Source: Tsuneonella aeria (GTDB lineage: Bacteria > Pseudomonadota > Alphaproteobacteria > Sphingomonadales > Sphingomonadaceae). Taken from it: a stretch of DNA of 64,000 nt. The stretch spans positions 186,001 through 250,000 of the forward strand of contig NZ_WTZA01000001.1 in NCBI RefSeq assembly GCF_009827495.1, given 5' to 3'. This document shows, piece after piece, positions 1 to 8,507 of the stretch. Below the pieces are notes generated by a model. That model saw nothing but the letters and a program-made list of their open reading frames with translations. It made no database searches and was not told the origin of the DNA. The stretch's first letter is position 1. Every line of letters starts with the position of its first letter. A program made the position numbers and the translations under genes.

Positions 1-38
1 TGCGCCGCGGGCACGGAGAAAACCTTCTCTCCGATCGT

Positions 39-1061
39 TCAGGCGGGCGTGGCCTCTCGCAGCGATGAGCGATTGAGCGGGACGGTGAAGCAATACGTGA
101 CGCCGCGATCGCTCGGCACGCGATCGACAGCCGTTCCGAGGCCGCGGGCAACGGCGCCGACAATGCGCATTCCGAGGCCGGTTCCCGACGGCGCCTGTCC
201 TTCGGTGATCCCGCGACCATCGTCGGATACGCACACGATGACGTCGCCATCTCCGCGCCGTTCCAGGCGAATGCGGATCGTGCCGCCGGTCCCGTCCGGG
301 AAGGCATACTTGGCCGCGTTCCCGACCAGTTCGTTGACGATCACGCCGACGGCCACTGCCGCATCGGGGGGGACTTCGACATGGTCGGCGTCAACCTCCA
401 GCGCGATCTTGCCGCCGGACTGGGCGATCATCTGGCGCAGTTCGTCGGCCAGGGTGACGAGGTACGCGTCAAGGTCGATGGTGGTGAGATCGTCGCGGGT
501 GTAGAGCCGCTGGTGCACCTTGGCGATGGCCCGGATGCGGTTCTGAATGTCCTCCAGCACCTGGCGCACCGGTTCCTGCCTGGACTGATTTGCCTGCATC
601 GCCACGAAGCTGAGCACCATCTGCAGGCTGTTCGAAACGCGGTGGTGCACCTCGCGCACCAGCATCTCCAGCCGGTCGTTGGCGATCCGGAGCTCCGCCT
701 CGGCGCGGCGCTTGTCCCGTTCCAGCCTGTCGCGCGACAAGGCCTGGCGGAAGCGTCCGTCGAGCACGTCGAAGAAGCTGTCGCCCACGGTCTTCACGAC
801 GAAGTCGAGCGCGCCGGCGCGCAATGCGTCGACCGCCACCGCGGTATCGTCGTTCCCGGTCACGAACACGACCGGGGGATGATCTTCGAGCGCGACGATC
901 TCGTCGAGCATCTGGCGCCCGCTCTTGCCCGGCATGTGATTGTCGATCGCGACGAGATCGAAGGTTTCGGCGCGGATGAGGGCGAGCCCCGCGTCAGCGT
1001 TGGACGCGGTGGACACGACGAAACCTCGCCTGCCGAGCGCACGCTCGGTCAGACGGCACAT
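39..1061 (-). CDS. Receiver-HisKA_2 hybrid sensor kinase
   Basis: Two-component protein with an N-terminal receiver domain and a C-terminal HisKA_2/HWE-like kinase, probably cytoplasmic because no membrane segment is seen. From the ATG at 1061, the phosphoacceptor Asp is residue 40 (VAIDNHMPG) and the conserved Lys is about residue 90. The phospho-accepting His lies in EVHHRVSNSLQ near 139-140. ATPase boxes follow (NELVGNAAKYAF, DDGRGI, GTGLGMRIV). It is last in a three-gene signalling operon. Oddity: the receiver's first strand and acidic pocket (RILYVDDDDG) are encoded in frame just upstream, 1062-1091, with no ATG, GTG or TTG available. The real protein is therefore probably longer and starts at an unusual codon such as ATT at 1088. 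Family is clear; the start is uncertain. Confidence 0.85.
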   Translation of the reverse strand: MCRLTERALGRRGFVVSTASNADAGLALIRAETFDLVAIDNHMPGKSGRQMLDEIVALEDHPPVVFVTGNDDTAVAVDALRAGALDFVVKTVGDSFFDVLDGRFRQALSRDRLERDKRRAEAELRIANDRLEMLVREVHHRVSNSLQMVLSFVAMQANQSRQEPVRQVLEDIQNRIRAIAKVHQRLYTRDDLTTIDLDAYLVTLADELRQMIAQSGGKIALEVDADHVEVPPDAAVAVGVIVNELVGNAAKYAFPDGTGGTIRIRLERRGDGDVIVCVSDDGRGITEGQAPSGTGLGMRIVGAVARGLGTAVDRVPSDRGVTYCFTVPLNRSSLREATPA

Positions 1062-1099
1062 GCCGTCGTCGTCATCGACATAAAGAATGCGCGGCGAGG

Positions 1100-1543
1100 C
1101 TATTGGTCGTCGACCTCGGGCACCTGGATCACCGAAAGAAACAGGCCAAGCTGACGAATGGCGTCGGCGAAGCTTTCGTAGTTCACCGGCTTCGTGATGT
1201 AGACGTTGCAGCCGAGGTCGTAGCAGCGCTGGATCTCGATCTTGTCGTCGGTGGTGGTGAGGACGACCACGGGCGTGCGATGCAGCTTGGCGTCGCCCTT
1301 GATCCGTTCCAGGATGCTCGTCCCGCTCATGTCCGGCAGATTAAGGTCCAGCAGCACCATCGCCGGCCCATTATGCAAGGGGCCCTCGGGTGCATTGAAC
1401 AAGTAGTCCAGCGCGCTCGTCCCGTCGGTGAAATGGCGGATTTCGTTGGAGATCCCGGCCCGGCGAATGTTCTTCTCGATGAGACGCGCGTGGCCCTCAT
1501 CATCCTCGATCATCACGATGCCGACAGGCTGATGTGCATTCAT
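1100..1543 (-). CDS. Single-domain response regulator (Rcp1-like)
   Basis: Stand-alone receiver of 147 residues with no output domain. The acidic pair is at residues 14-15, the phosphoacceptor Asp at 66 (LLDLNLPDMSG), Thr at about 96-97 and the conserved Lys at 118 (YITKPV). The long insert between helix 2 and strand 3 resembles Rcp1-type regulators that work with histidine kinases. Its start overlaps the stop of the upstream CHASE3 kinase gene by four bases, and the receiver-kinase gene follows directly. It is therefore likely the phosphate shuttle between the two kinases, or a phosphate sink. That role is inferred from operon order only. Confidence 0.9.
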   Translation of the reverse strand: MNAHQPVGIVMIEDDEGHARLIEKNIRRAGISNEIRHFTDGTSALDYLFNAPEGPLHNGPAMVLLDLNLPDMSGTSILERIKGDAKLHRTPVVVLTTTDDKIEIQRCYDLGCNVYITKPVNYESFADAIRQLGLFLSVIQVPEVDDQ

Positions 1544-3051
1544 GTCACGGATTCCACTGGGATAAATGTCTCTGGCAACGAAAGAATGAACGTTGCGCCT
1601 TCGTCAAGCTGCGATTTGACCGTGATGTTGCCGCCGAGCCGATAGGCGAGTGCGCGCACGTTGGCGAGTCCGATCCCTTCGCCCGGCTGGTCCTGCGTTC
1701 CGGCCCGCCGGAACAGTTCGAATATCCGCTCCTGATCGTTCGGGTCGATCCCGCGCCCGTTGTCGCGTACGATGACTTCGACCATGCGGCCATCCCGCCG
1801 GCCGCTGACGGTGACCTCGCCCGGCCGCTTGGGGTCGAGGTACTTCAGCGCATTTTCGACGAGGTTGGACACGATCTGCTCGACCGCGATGCGATCGCTG
1901 CGGACGTCCGGAACAGGCTCCACGGTGACCCCCGCCCCGGCATCTTCCGCCAGCTGGTACAGCGACGCGACCACCCCGTCGACCAGGGCGTTCATGTCGA
2001 GCGTCTCCGGAGCGAGCTGGCGCCGCCCCTGGCGCGACAGTTCCAGGATCGAATTGATCAGCCGGTCCATCTTCTCCGTGGACTTGCGGATGAATTCCAG
2101 CGCTTCGGGCAAGTCCTCGTCAGCGGCGAGCCAGGCGGCTTCGTCGCGCAGATCGGGGTGTTCCGTAAACAGGGTGTCCATGAAGGCCCGGATTGTCTTG
2201 CGCGCGGTATCGAGTTCCGACGTGAAGCCGAGCACGTTGACCAGCGGCGAACGCAAATCGTGGCTGACGATATAGGCAAAGCGCTGGATTTCCGCATTGG
2301 CGCGCGTCAGTTCGGCCGTCCGTGCGGCGACCGCTTCTTCCAGCCCTTCGTTGCTGCGCTGCAAAGCCAGCTGCGTGCGCGTAAGATCGCGATTGTAGCG
2401 AAGAACCAGGAAAACGGCGGAGCCGAGGAAGACCACCAGGAGCGCGGTCGTCAGGCCGCCGATGAGATAGAACAGGTTGGAGGCGCTCTGCTGGGCGACG
2501 TTGCGGGAAAACAGCAGTTCCTGTTCCGTATCCATCATCGCGCTGGTGATTTGCCGGATTGCGCGGACGATCTGGACCCCGCGTTCGCGCTCGATGCCCA
2601 TCTCCCGGACCTGCGCAGTGGCGCCAGCCGGAGACAGAATGGCTTCGCGCACCACGGCTTCGCGTTCCGCATGAAGCGCGCGCACGCTTTCCACCCGTTC
2701 CAGCTGGACCGCGTTGTCCTGCACCAGTTCTTCGAGACTGGCCAGTTCCGCGGCGAACCCGGTTTCGGTCTCCCGGAGAATCCGCACGAAGTCGGAACTG
2801 GGCACGACCATCTGGCCGCGCCGGGCGGTTTCGAGCTGTTCGTTGATCGCCGCCAGCCGGCTGATCGTTCCTTCGACGCGCAGCGTGTGTTCGACCGCGC
2901 GCGTCCGGTCGTTGACCTGCCTGACGGAAATCACCGCCGCAACCAGGGCAATGGCAAGGAGAACGGCGCTGAGCGCCAGCAGGATGCCCACCGGTCTGCT
3001 GCCGGAAAACCGCAGCAGACCGAGCGGCGTGCGTAGCTTCTGGTCAGGCAT
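1540..3051 (-). CDS. CHASE3-type membrane sensor histidine kinase
   Basis: Inner-membrane sensor kinase of 503 residues. Membrane segments lie at about 21-43 and 193-218 and flank a helical periplasmic region that fits a CHASE3 sensor domain. A coiled-coil linker follows (about 225-255). The HisKA domain has its phospho-His at 264 (VSHDLRSPL), and the C-terminal ATPase domain shows LVENALKYL, DNGRGID and GEGIGLANV. It heads the signalling operon, overlapping the receiver gene by four bases, and its start overlaps the 3' end of parE by eight bases, so it is probably co-transcribed with parE. The signal sensed cannot be read from the sequence. Confidence 0.9.
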   Translation of the reverse strand: MPDQKLRTPLGLLRFSGSRPVGILLALSAVLLAIALVAAVISVRQVNDRTRAVEHTLRVEGTISRLAAINEQLETARRGQMVVPSSDFVRILRETETGFAAELASLEELVQDNAVQLERVESVRALHAEREAVVREAILSPAGATAQVREMGIERERGVQIVRAIRQITSAMMDTEQELLFSRNVAQQSASNLFYLIGGLTTALLVVFLGSAVFLVLRYNRDLTRTQLALQRSNEGLEEAVAARTAELTRANAEIQRFAYIVSHDLRSPLVNVLGFTSELDTARKTIRAFMDTLFTEHPDLRDEAAWLAADEDLPEALEFIRKSTEKMDRLINSILELSRQGRRQLAPETLDMNALVDGVVASLYQLAEDAGAGVTVEPVPDVRSDRIAVEQIVSNLVENALKYLDPKRPGEVTVSGRRDGRMVEVIVRDNGRGIDPNDQERIFELFRRAGTQDQPGEGIGLANVRALAYRLGGNITVKSQLDEGATFILSLPETFIPVESVT

Positions 3052-5020
3052 CGATCTTCTCGCGGTCGAATTCGGCTGCGTTGTTCTGGATGAAGTTGAA
3101 GCGGTGTTCCGGGTTGCGGCCCATCAACTGGTCCACCAGTTCCTTGATCGCGTGGCGCTGTTCGTGCTCGGGGGGCAGGGTGATGCGGACCAGGCTGCGC
3201 GATTGCGGCGACATCGTCGTTTCGCGAAGCTGCTGGGGATTCATTTCGCCCAGGCCCTTGAACCGCGAAACTTCCACCTTGCGGCCCTTGAACTGGGTGG
3301 CTTCCAGTTCCGCCCGGTGCGCGTCGTCGCGGGCATAGGCGCTCTCCTTCCCGGCGGTCAGGCGATAGAGCGGCGGCTGGGCCAGGAACAGGTGCCCGCG
3401 GCGCACGATGTCGGGCATTTCCTGGAAGAAGAACGTCATCAGCAAGGTTGCGATATGCGCGCCGTCGACATCGGCGTCGGTCATGATGACGATCCGGTCA
3501 TACCGCAATGCGTCGGCGTTGCAGTCCTTGCGGCTGCCGCAGCCCAGCGCCAGGATCAGGTCGGCGATTTCCGTGTTGGCGCGGATCTTGTCGCTGCTGG
3601 CGCTAGCCACGTTCAGGATCTTGCCGCGGATCGGGAGGATCGCCTGCGTCTTGCGGTCACGCGCCTGCTTGGCGCTGCCGCCGGCGCTGTCCCCTTCCAC
3701 GATGAACAGCTCGGTCTCTCCGCTCCCTTCGCCGGAGCAATCGGTCAGCTTGCCGGGCAGGCGGACCTTGCGCGCATTGGTGGCGGTCTTGCGCTTGATC
3801 TCGCGGTCGGCCTTGCGCTTCAACCGCTCGTCCATCCGCTCCATGACGGCGCCGAGCAGGGCGCGGCCACGCTCCATGTTGTCGGTCAGGTAGTGATCGA
3901 AGTGGTCGCGCACCGCGTTCTCGACCAGGCGCGCGGCTTCCGGGCTGGTGAGCCGGTCCTTCGTCTGGCTCTGGAACTGCGGGTCGCGGATGAATACGCT
4001 CAGCATGACCTCCGCGCCGGTCATCACGTCGTCGGCGGTCAATTCCCGCGCCTTCTTCTGCCCGGTCAGCTCCCCGAATGCGCGCAGCCCTCTGGTCAGC
4101 GCCGAACGGAGCCCCTGTTCGTGCGTGCCGCCATCGGGCGTGGGCACGGTGTTGCAGTACCAGCTGAACGATCCGTCGGACCACAGCGGCCAGGCGATGG
4201 CCCATTCCGCGCGCCCCTGTTCGTCGGGAAAATCCTGCGTGCCGGTGAACGGCTGGCTGGTCACGCACTCCCGCCCGGCGACCTGTTCCGCCAGATGGTC
4301 CGCCAGGCCGCCGGGAAACTTGAACACCGCTTCGGCCGGCACGTCTTCGCTGCTGAGCGACGGCGCGCATTTCCAGCGGATTTCGACGCCGGCGTAAAGG
4401 TATGCCTTCGACCGGGCGAGCGTGAACAACCGCTTTGGCGCGAACTGCCGGTCACCGAAGATTTCGGTGTCGGGGGTGAAGCTCACCGTGGTGCCGCGCC
4501 GGTTGGGCGTGGGGCCGAGGGTCTGGATCGGCCCCAGCGTGACGCCGCGGGCGAAGTCCTGCGCGTAGAGCTGGCGATCCCGCGCCACCTCCACCCGCGT
4601 GTGGCTGGACAGCGCGTTGACCACCGACACGCCGACCCCGTGGAGGCCGCCGCTGGTGGCATAGGCCTTGCCGGAGAACTTGCCGCCGGAATGCAGCGTG
4701 GAAAGGATCACCTCCAGCGTGGACTTGCCGGGGAATTTCGGATGTTCGGCAACCGGGATGCCGCGGCCGTTGTCGGCAACGGTCAGGCGGTTGCCTTCGT
4801 CGAGGCTGACCTCGATCCGCGTGGCATGGCCCGCGACCGCTTCGTCCATCGCGTTGTCGATGACTTCGGCGGCCAGGTGGTGCAGCGCACGGTCGTCCGT
4901 CCCGCCGATATACATGCCGGGCCGGCGCCGGACAGGCTCCAGCCCCTCCAGCACCTCGATCGACGAAGCGTCGTAGTCCCCACTGGAGGCCGGGGTGTCG
5001 GCGAAGAGATCGTCTGGCAT
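3044..5020 (-). CDS. parE: DNA topoisomerase IV subunit B
   Basis: ATPase subunit of topoisomerase IV, which pairs with ParC to unlink replicated chromosomes. The GHKL ATPase motifs are at residues 52-60 (EVIDNAMDE, catalytic Glu 52), 83-88 (DNGRGI) and about 124-133 (GGLHGVGVSV). The transducer domain follows. The TOPRIM motifs are EGDSAGGSA at about 442-450 and DADVDG at 515-520, which supply the metal-binding acidic residues. At 658 residues it has the short ParE architecture rather than the longer GyrB form, so ParE is preferred over GyrB. It reads leftwards into the CHASE3 kinase gene, which starts eight bases inside its end. Confidence 0.96.
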   Translation of the reverse strand: MPDDLFADTPASSGDYDASSIEVLEGLEPVRRRPGMYIGGTDDRALHHLAAEVIDNAMDEAVAGHATRIEVSLDEGNRLTVADNGRGIPVAEHPKFPGKSTLEVILSTLHSGGKFSGKAYATSGGLHGVGVSVVNALSSHTRVEVARDRQLYAQDFARGVTLGPIQTLGPTPNRRGTTVSFTPDTEIFGDRQFAPKRLFTLARSKAYLYAGVEIRWKCAPSLSSEDVPAEAVFKFPGGLADHLAEQVAGRECVTSQPFTGTQDFPDEQGRAEWAIAWPLWSDGSFSWYCNTVPTPDGGTHEQGLRSALTRGLRAFGELTGQKKARELTADDVMTGAEVMLSVFIRDPQFQSQTKDRLTSPEAARLVENAVRDHFDHYLTDNMERGRALLGAVMERMDERLKRKADREIKRKTATNARKVRLPGKLTDCSGEGSGETELFIVEGDSAGGSAKQARDRKTQAILPIRGKILNVASASSDKIRANTEIADLILALGCGSRKDCNADALRYDRIVIMTDADVDGAHIATLLMTFFFQEMPDIVRRGHLFLAQPPLYRLTAGKESAYARDDAHRAELEATQFKGRKVEVSRFKGLGEMNPQQLRETTMSPQSRSLVRITLPPEHEQRHAIKELVDQLMGRNPEHRFNFIQNNAAEFDREKIDA

Positions 5021-5077
5021 CGCGGCGCGATATAGGTCGGCGCGGGGCCGGCCATCAACGGCTGGCGAAAGTTATCG

Positions 5078-6256
5078 TCAGTCGGCGAACGAAGCCGGCG
5101 CGGGCGAGACGATGACGACCTGCCCGTCGCGCACCTCGCGCACCTCCATCGCCCGTTCGACGACGCCGCTCCTGCCGAAACGGAACACGCCGTCGAGGCC
5201 CAGGAACCCGTCCTCGTCGCGCAGCCGGGCGACGGGGAAGGGCTGGCCCGGCTGCCAGCCGTCGCCCGCGATTCGCAGGGCCAGCAGCACCGCGTCGTAC
5301 CCCAGCGTCGATACGCGATAGGGCTGGCTGCCGAAGCGGGTCCGGTAGCTTTCGGAAAAGCGCCGGAAACGGCCGTCGGACATCGCGGAGAACCATGCCC
5401 CGCGCAGCGCGGGCGTGCGCGGCACGTCGCTCTCGCCGCTCCACAGTTCGGTGCCCAGCAGCCTGACCGATCCCGTGGTCCGCGGGCGCAGGATGCCGGC
5501 CGCCTGTGTCGCCAGCCGCGATCCGTCGGCGATCAGCACCGCGTCGTACCCCCCTTTCTGCGACAGGCGGGTGGCCGCGCTGACGATCGAGGTGTTCCCG
5601 CGCGAATAGCTTTCGATCCCGCTGACCGTGCCGCCGTTCCCGGCCACGGCCGTGCGGAAAGCGGCGGCGGCACGGTCGCCGTATTCGCCTTCGGGCACGA
5701 TGGCCGCGAACCGGGCCGAGCCCGCGCGCCGGGCGTAGGCGATCGTGCGCTCCACCGACTGTTCCGGCGCCTGGCCCATGACGAAGACGTCGGGCGCGGC
5801 GACCTGGCTGTCGTTGGAGAAGGTGATCATTGGCACGTCGGCCGGGCGCGCAGCGGCGAGTGCCTGGCTCACGTCGGCCGAAAGCAGGGGGCCGAGGATC
5901 AGGGCGTTGCCGTCGGCGATCGCCCGCTGCGCCGCGCCGCGCGCGCCGGTGGCGGTATCGTAAGTGGTGATGCGGATCGTGTCGGCATTGGTATCGAGCA
6001 GCGCCATCGTCGTCGCGTTCGCGATGGACCGCCCCACCGCGCCGTTATCGCCCGACATGGGGACCAGCAGCGCGACCCTGTGCCGTGTCTCGTCGACCGG
6101 CAGGCCGGGCGTCGCCACCGGGGCGGGGGTGGGGGTGGGCAGGGGGTCCGGGCCCGGCACGGGCGCGCCGCCGCCGGGGATCACCTTGCATCCGGCCAGC
6201 AACAGGCCCAGGCCCGCCACCATCAGCGTGCGCCGGTTCAGACCACCCATGTTCAT
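5078..6256 (-). CDS. LpoA-like penicillin-binding protein activator, lipoprotein
   Basis: Periplasmic-binding-protein-like lipoprotein of 392 residues. It begins with a Tat/Sec-like stretch (NRRTLMVAGLGLLLAGC), giving a lipidated Cys at residue 23. A Pro-rich linker (about 27-48) leads into a type-1 periplasmic binding fold like that of LpoA/YraM and amino-acid ABC receptors. LpoA activates PBP1A in the outer-membrane-facing periplasm; the same role here is inferred. The start at 6256 is chosen because GGGGAG sits eight bases upstream; a second ATG at 6250 is spaced less well. The open frame continues far upstream across rsmI, but that is antisense shadow. Placement next to rsmI and yraN matches the classic yraL-yraM-yraN arrangement. 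Confidence 0.85.
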   Translation of the reverse strand: MNMGGLNRRTLMVAGLGLLLAGCKVIPGGGAPVPGPDPLPTPTPAPVATPGLPVDETRHRVALLVPMSGDNGAVGRSIANATTMALLDTNADTIRITTYDTATGARGAAQRAIADGNALILGPLLSADVSQALAAARPADVPMITFSNDSQVAAPDVFVMGQAPEQSVERTIAYARRAGSARFAAIVPEGEYGDRAAAAFRTAVAGNGGTVSGIESYSRGNTSIVSAATRLSQKGGYDAVLIADGSRLATQAAGILRPRTTGSVRLLGTELWSGESDVPRTPALRGAWFSAMSDGRFRRFSESYRTRFGSQPYRVSTLGYDAVLLALRIAGDGWQPGQPFPVARLRDEDGFLGLDGVFRFGRSGVVERAMEVREVRDGQVVIVSPAPASFAD

Positions 6257-6283
6257 GCTTGCCGCTCCCCGCGTACCTGGTTC

Positions 6284-7153
6284 ATGAGGCCGCCTGTGTC
6301 CCACCAAACATCTGCGACCGCGCCAAAATCCCTGGCACCCGGCCTCTACATCGTCGCGACGCCGATTGGCAATCTCGGTGACATCACGCTGCGCGCCGCC
6401 GATACCCTGCGCGCCTGCGACGCGGTGGCGTGCGAGGATACGCGGGTGACGGGCAAGCTGATGAAGCACCTTGGCGCGTCCAAACCGCTCTGGCGCTATG
6501 ACGACCATGCGAGCGCGCAGGACCGTGCGCGGCTGATCGGCGCGATGCGGACGCAGGCGGTGGCGTTGGTCAGCGATGCCGGCACGCCGCTGGTGTCCGA
6601 TCCCGGCTTCCGCCTGGTGCGCGAGGCGCGCGCGGCGGGGGTGCCGGTCGTGACCCTGCCGGGCCCCTGTGCGGCCGTCGCGGGCCTGACGCTGTCGGGC
6701 CTGCCGAACGACCGTTTCCTGTTCGCCGGTTTCCTGCCGGCAAAGGAGAAGGCCCGCGCCGACATGCTGGCCGCGCTGGGGGATATACCGGCCACGCTGA
6801 TCTTCTACGAAACCGCACCGCGGCTGGCGAAGTCCCTGGCGGCGATTTCCGCGGTCCTGCCGGGCCGCGAGGTGGCGGTGGCGCGCGAGCTGACCAAGCT
6901 TCACGAGGAATGCCGCACGGGCGCCCCGGATGCACTGCTGGCGCATTATGCGGCGCACCCGCCGAGGGGGGAGATCGTGCTGCTCATCGCCCCGCCTGCC
7001 GAGGCAGCCCCCGATGCGGGTGATGCGGAGGCGCAGCTGGCGGCGGCGCTCGAGACGATGAAGCCTTCGCAGGCCGCCGGGCTCGTGGCGAAGGCGACGG
7101 GGCTCGACCGCAAGGCGCTCTACGCCCGCGCGCTCGAACTGCGCGACCGGTGA
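6284..7153 (+). CDS. rsmI: 16S rRNA (cytidine-1402-2'-O)-methyltransferase
   Basis: SAM-dependent enzyme that 2'-O-methylates C1402 of 16S rRNA in the decoding centre. It is a tetrapyrrole-methylase fold protein of 289 residues. Visible family motifs are LYIVATPIGNLGD near the N-terminus, CEDTRVTGKL, the SAM-binding VSDAGTPLVSDPG and the FYETAPRL segment. Start at ATG 6284, because the in-frame region further upstream is antisense to the lipoprotein gene. No strong ribosome-binding site is visible. The divergent lipoprotein starts only 27 bases away, so the two promoters must reach into each other's coding regions. Its stop overlaps yraN by four bases. Confidence 0.95.
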   Translation: MRPPVSHQTSATAPKSLAPGLYIVATPIGNLGDITLRAADTLRACDAVACEDTRVTGKLMKHLGASKPLWRYDDHASAQDRARLIGAMRTQAVALVSDAGTPLVSDPGFRLVREARAAGVPVVTLPGPCAAVAGLTLSGLPNDRFLFAGFLPAKEKARADMLAALGDIPATLIFYETAPRLAKSLAAISAVLPGREVAVARELTKLHEECRTGAPDALLAHYAAHPPRGEIVLLIAPPAEAAPDAGDAEAQLAAALETMKPSQAAGLVAKATGLDRKALYARALELRDR

Positions 7154-7512
7154 CGGGCGGTGTGCGGCGCCAGCGGGCCGAACGGCACGGCCGCAAGGGC
7201 GAGCTTGCGGCGGAGCTGTTCCTGCGCGCCAAGGGCTGGTCGATCCTAGACCGGCGGCGCAAGACGCCCGTCGGCGAGATCGACCTTGTCGCCCGGCGCG
7301 GCAGGCTGGTCGCCTTCGTGGAAGTGAAGTGGCGCGCGCGGGCCGACGATCTGGGCATCGCGGTGGACCTTTACCGCCTGCGCCGCGTGGCTGCTGCCGC
7401 CGAGGCGGTCGCGCACGAATACGCGAAAGAGGGCGAGTATCTGCGGATCGACGTGATCCTGCTTGCGCCGGGCCGGATGCCGCATCACATCGTCAACGCC
7501 TGGCAGCCCTGA
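7150..7512 (+). CDS. yraN: YraN family (UPF0102) nuclease-like protein
   Basis: Small protein of 120 residues with the UPF0102 endonuclease-like core: the Glu and Asp of PVGEIDLVARRG and the EVKWRAR segment (E-x-K) form a PD-(D/E)xK-type site. The biochemical function of the family is not settled. It starts with GTG at 7150, which overlaps the rsmI stop as GTGA, so translation is probably coupled. gshB follows after ten bases. Linkage of rsmI, the LpoA-like gene and yraN is widely conserved and supports the assignment. Confidence 0.9.
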   Translation: MTGGVRRQRAERHGRKGELAAELFLRAKGWSILDRRRKTPVGEIDLVARRGRLVAFVEVKWRARADDLGIAVDLYRLRRVAAAAEAVAHEYAKEGEYLRIDVILLAPGRMPHHIVNAWQP

Positions 7513-7522
7513 AGGATACCGA

Positions 7523-8476
7523 ATGACCTTGCGCGTCGCAGTCCAGATGGACCCGCTGGAATCGATCAACATCGCCGGCGATTCCAGCTTCGCCCTGATG
7601 ATGAGCGCGCAGGCGCGCGGGCACACCCTGTTCCACTACGACGCGGGCGACCTGACCCTGGATGCCGCCGACCGGCTGACTGCGCAGGCCCGGCCCGTGC
7701 GCGTGCAGCCCGTCCAGGGCAGCCACTTCACCGCGGGCGATCCCGTGCGGATGGACCTTGGCCGCGATATCGACGTGGTGCTGATGCGGCAGGACCCGCC
7801 GTTTCACATGGGCTACATCACGGCGACGCACCTGCTGGAGCGGATCGAGAGCGAGACGCTGGTGGTCAACAACCCGGTCAGCGTGCGCAACGCGCCGGAA
7901 AAGGTGATGGTGCTGGATTACCGACGCTTCATGCCGCCGACCCTGGTCACCCGCTCGGCAGACGAAGTCCGCGCGTTCCAGCGCGAACACGGGGCGGTGG
8001 TGGTGAAGCCGATCCACGGCAATGGCGGCAAGGCGATCTTTCGCGTGCCGGCCGATGGCGACAATCTTGGCGCCTTGTTCGAGGTGTTCAACCAGACCTG
8101 GCCCGAACCGCACATGGTACAGCCGTTCCTGCCTGACGTGGCGAACGGCGACAAGCGCATCGTCCTGGTCGATGGCGAAGTGGCCGGCGCGATCAACCGC
8201 AAGCCGGGCGAGGGGGAGTTTCGTTCTAACCTGGCGGTCGGCGGTAGCGCCGAGGCGACCGACCTCACCGACCGGGAACAGGAAATCTGCGCGGCGATGG
8301 GCCCCCGGCTGAAGGCGCTGGGCCTGATCTTCGTGGGCATCGACGTGATCGGCGGGCAGTGGCTGACCGAAATCAACGTCACCAGCCCCACCGGCATCGT
8401 GGCCATCGACCGCTTCAACGGCACCGATACGGCGGGTCGCATCTGGGACGCGATCGAAAGCCGCCTGGCGCGCTGA
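7523..8476 (+). CDS. gshB: Glutathione synthetase
   Basis: ATP-grasp enzyme joining gamma-glutamylcysteine and glycine to make glutathione in the cytosol. It has 317 residues, the usual prokaryotic GshB length. The N-terminal VAVQMDPLESI is a family signature. The ATP-grasp region includes VVVKPIHGNGGKAIF, and metal/substrate residues lie in LTEINVTSPTGI near the C-terminus. ATG 7523 is preferred over the in-frame upstream start at 7463 because AAGGA precedes it at good spacing and it matches the family N-terminus. It follows yraN by ten bases in one operon, and dedA lies 31 bases on. Confidence 0.96.
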   Translation: MTLRVAVQMDPLESINIAGDSSFALMMSAQARGHTLFHYDAGDLTLDAADRLTAQARPVRVQPVQGSHFTAGDPVRMDLGRDIDVVLMRQDPPFHMGYITATHLLERIESETLVVNNPVSVRNAPEKVMVLDYRRFMPPTLVTRSADEVRAFQREHGAVVVKPIHGNGGKAIFRVPADGDNLGALFEVFNQTWPEPHMVQPFLPDVANGDKRIVLVDGEVAGAINRKPGEGEFRSNLAVGGSAEATDLTDREQEICAAMGPRLKALGLIFVGIDVIGGQWLTEINVTSPTGIVAIDRFNGTDTAGRIWDAIESRLAR

Positions 8477-8507
8477 ACCAATCGCCGGCCGCGCCGTTGG
8501 GGATTCC

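Noticed and set aside
1..38. A small hairpin (GAGAA/TTCTC) after the receiver-kinase stop
   Set aside because: Five-base stem and no T-run on the expected strand; too weak to call a terminator.
2714..5035. A long open frame on the plus strand opposite parE
   Set aside because: It mirrors the high-GC third-position pattern of parE and has no recognisable domain; typical shadow.
5078..6958. A 626-codon frame on the minus strand that extends the LpoA-like gene through rsmI
   Set aside because: The part beyond 6256 is antisense to rsmI, reads as low-complexity Arg/Pro/Gly, and a good ribosome-binding site with a lipoprotein signal peptide fixes the start at 6256.
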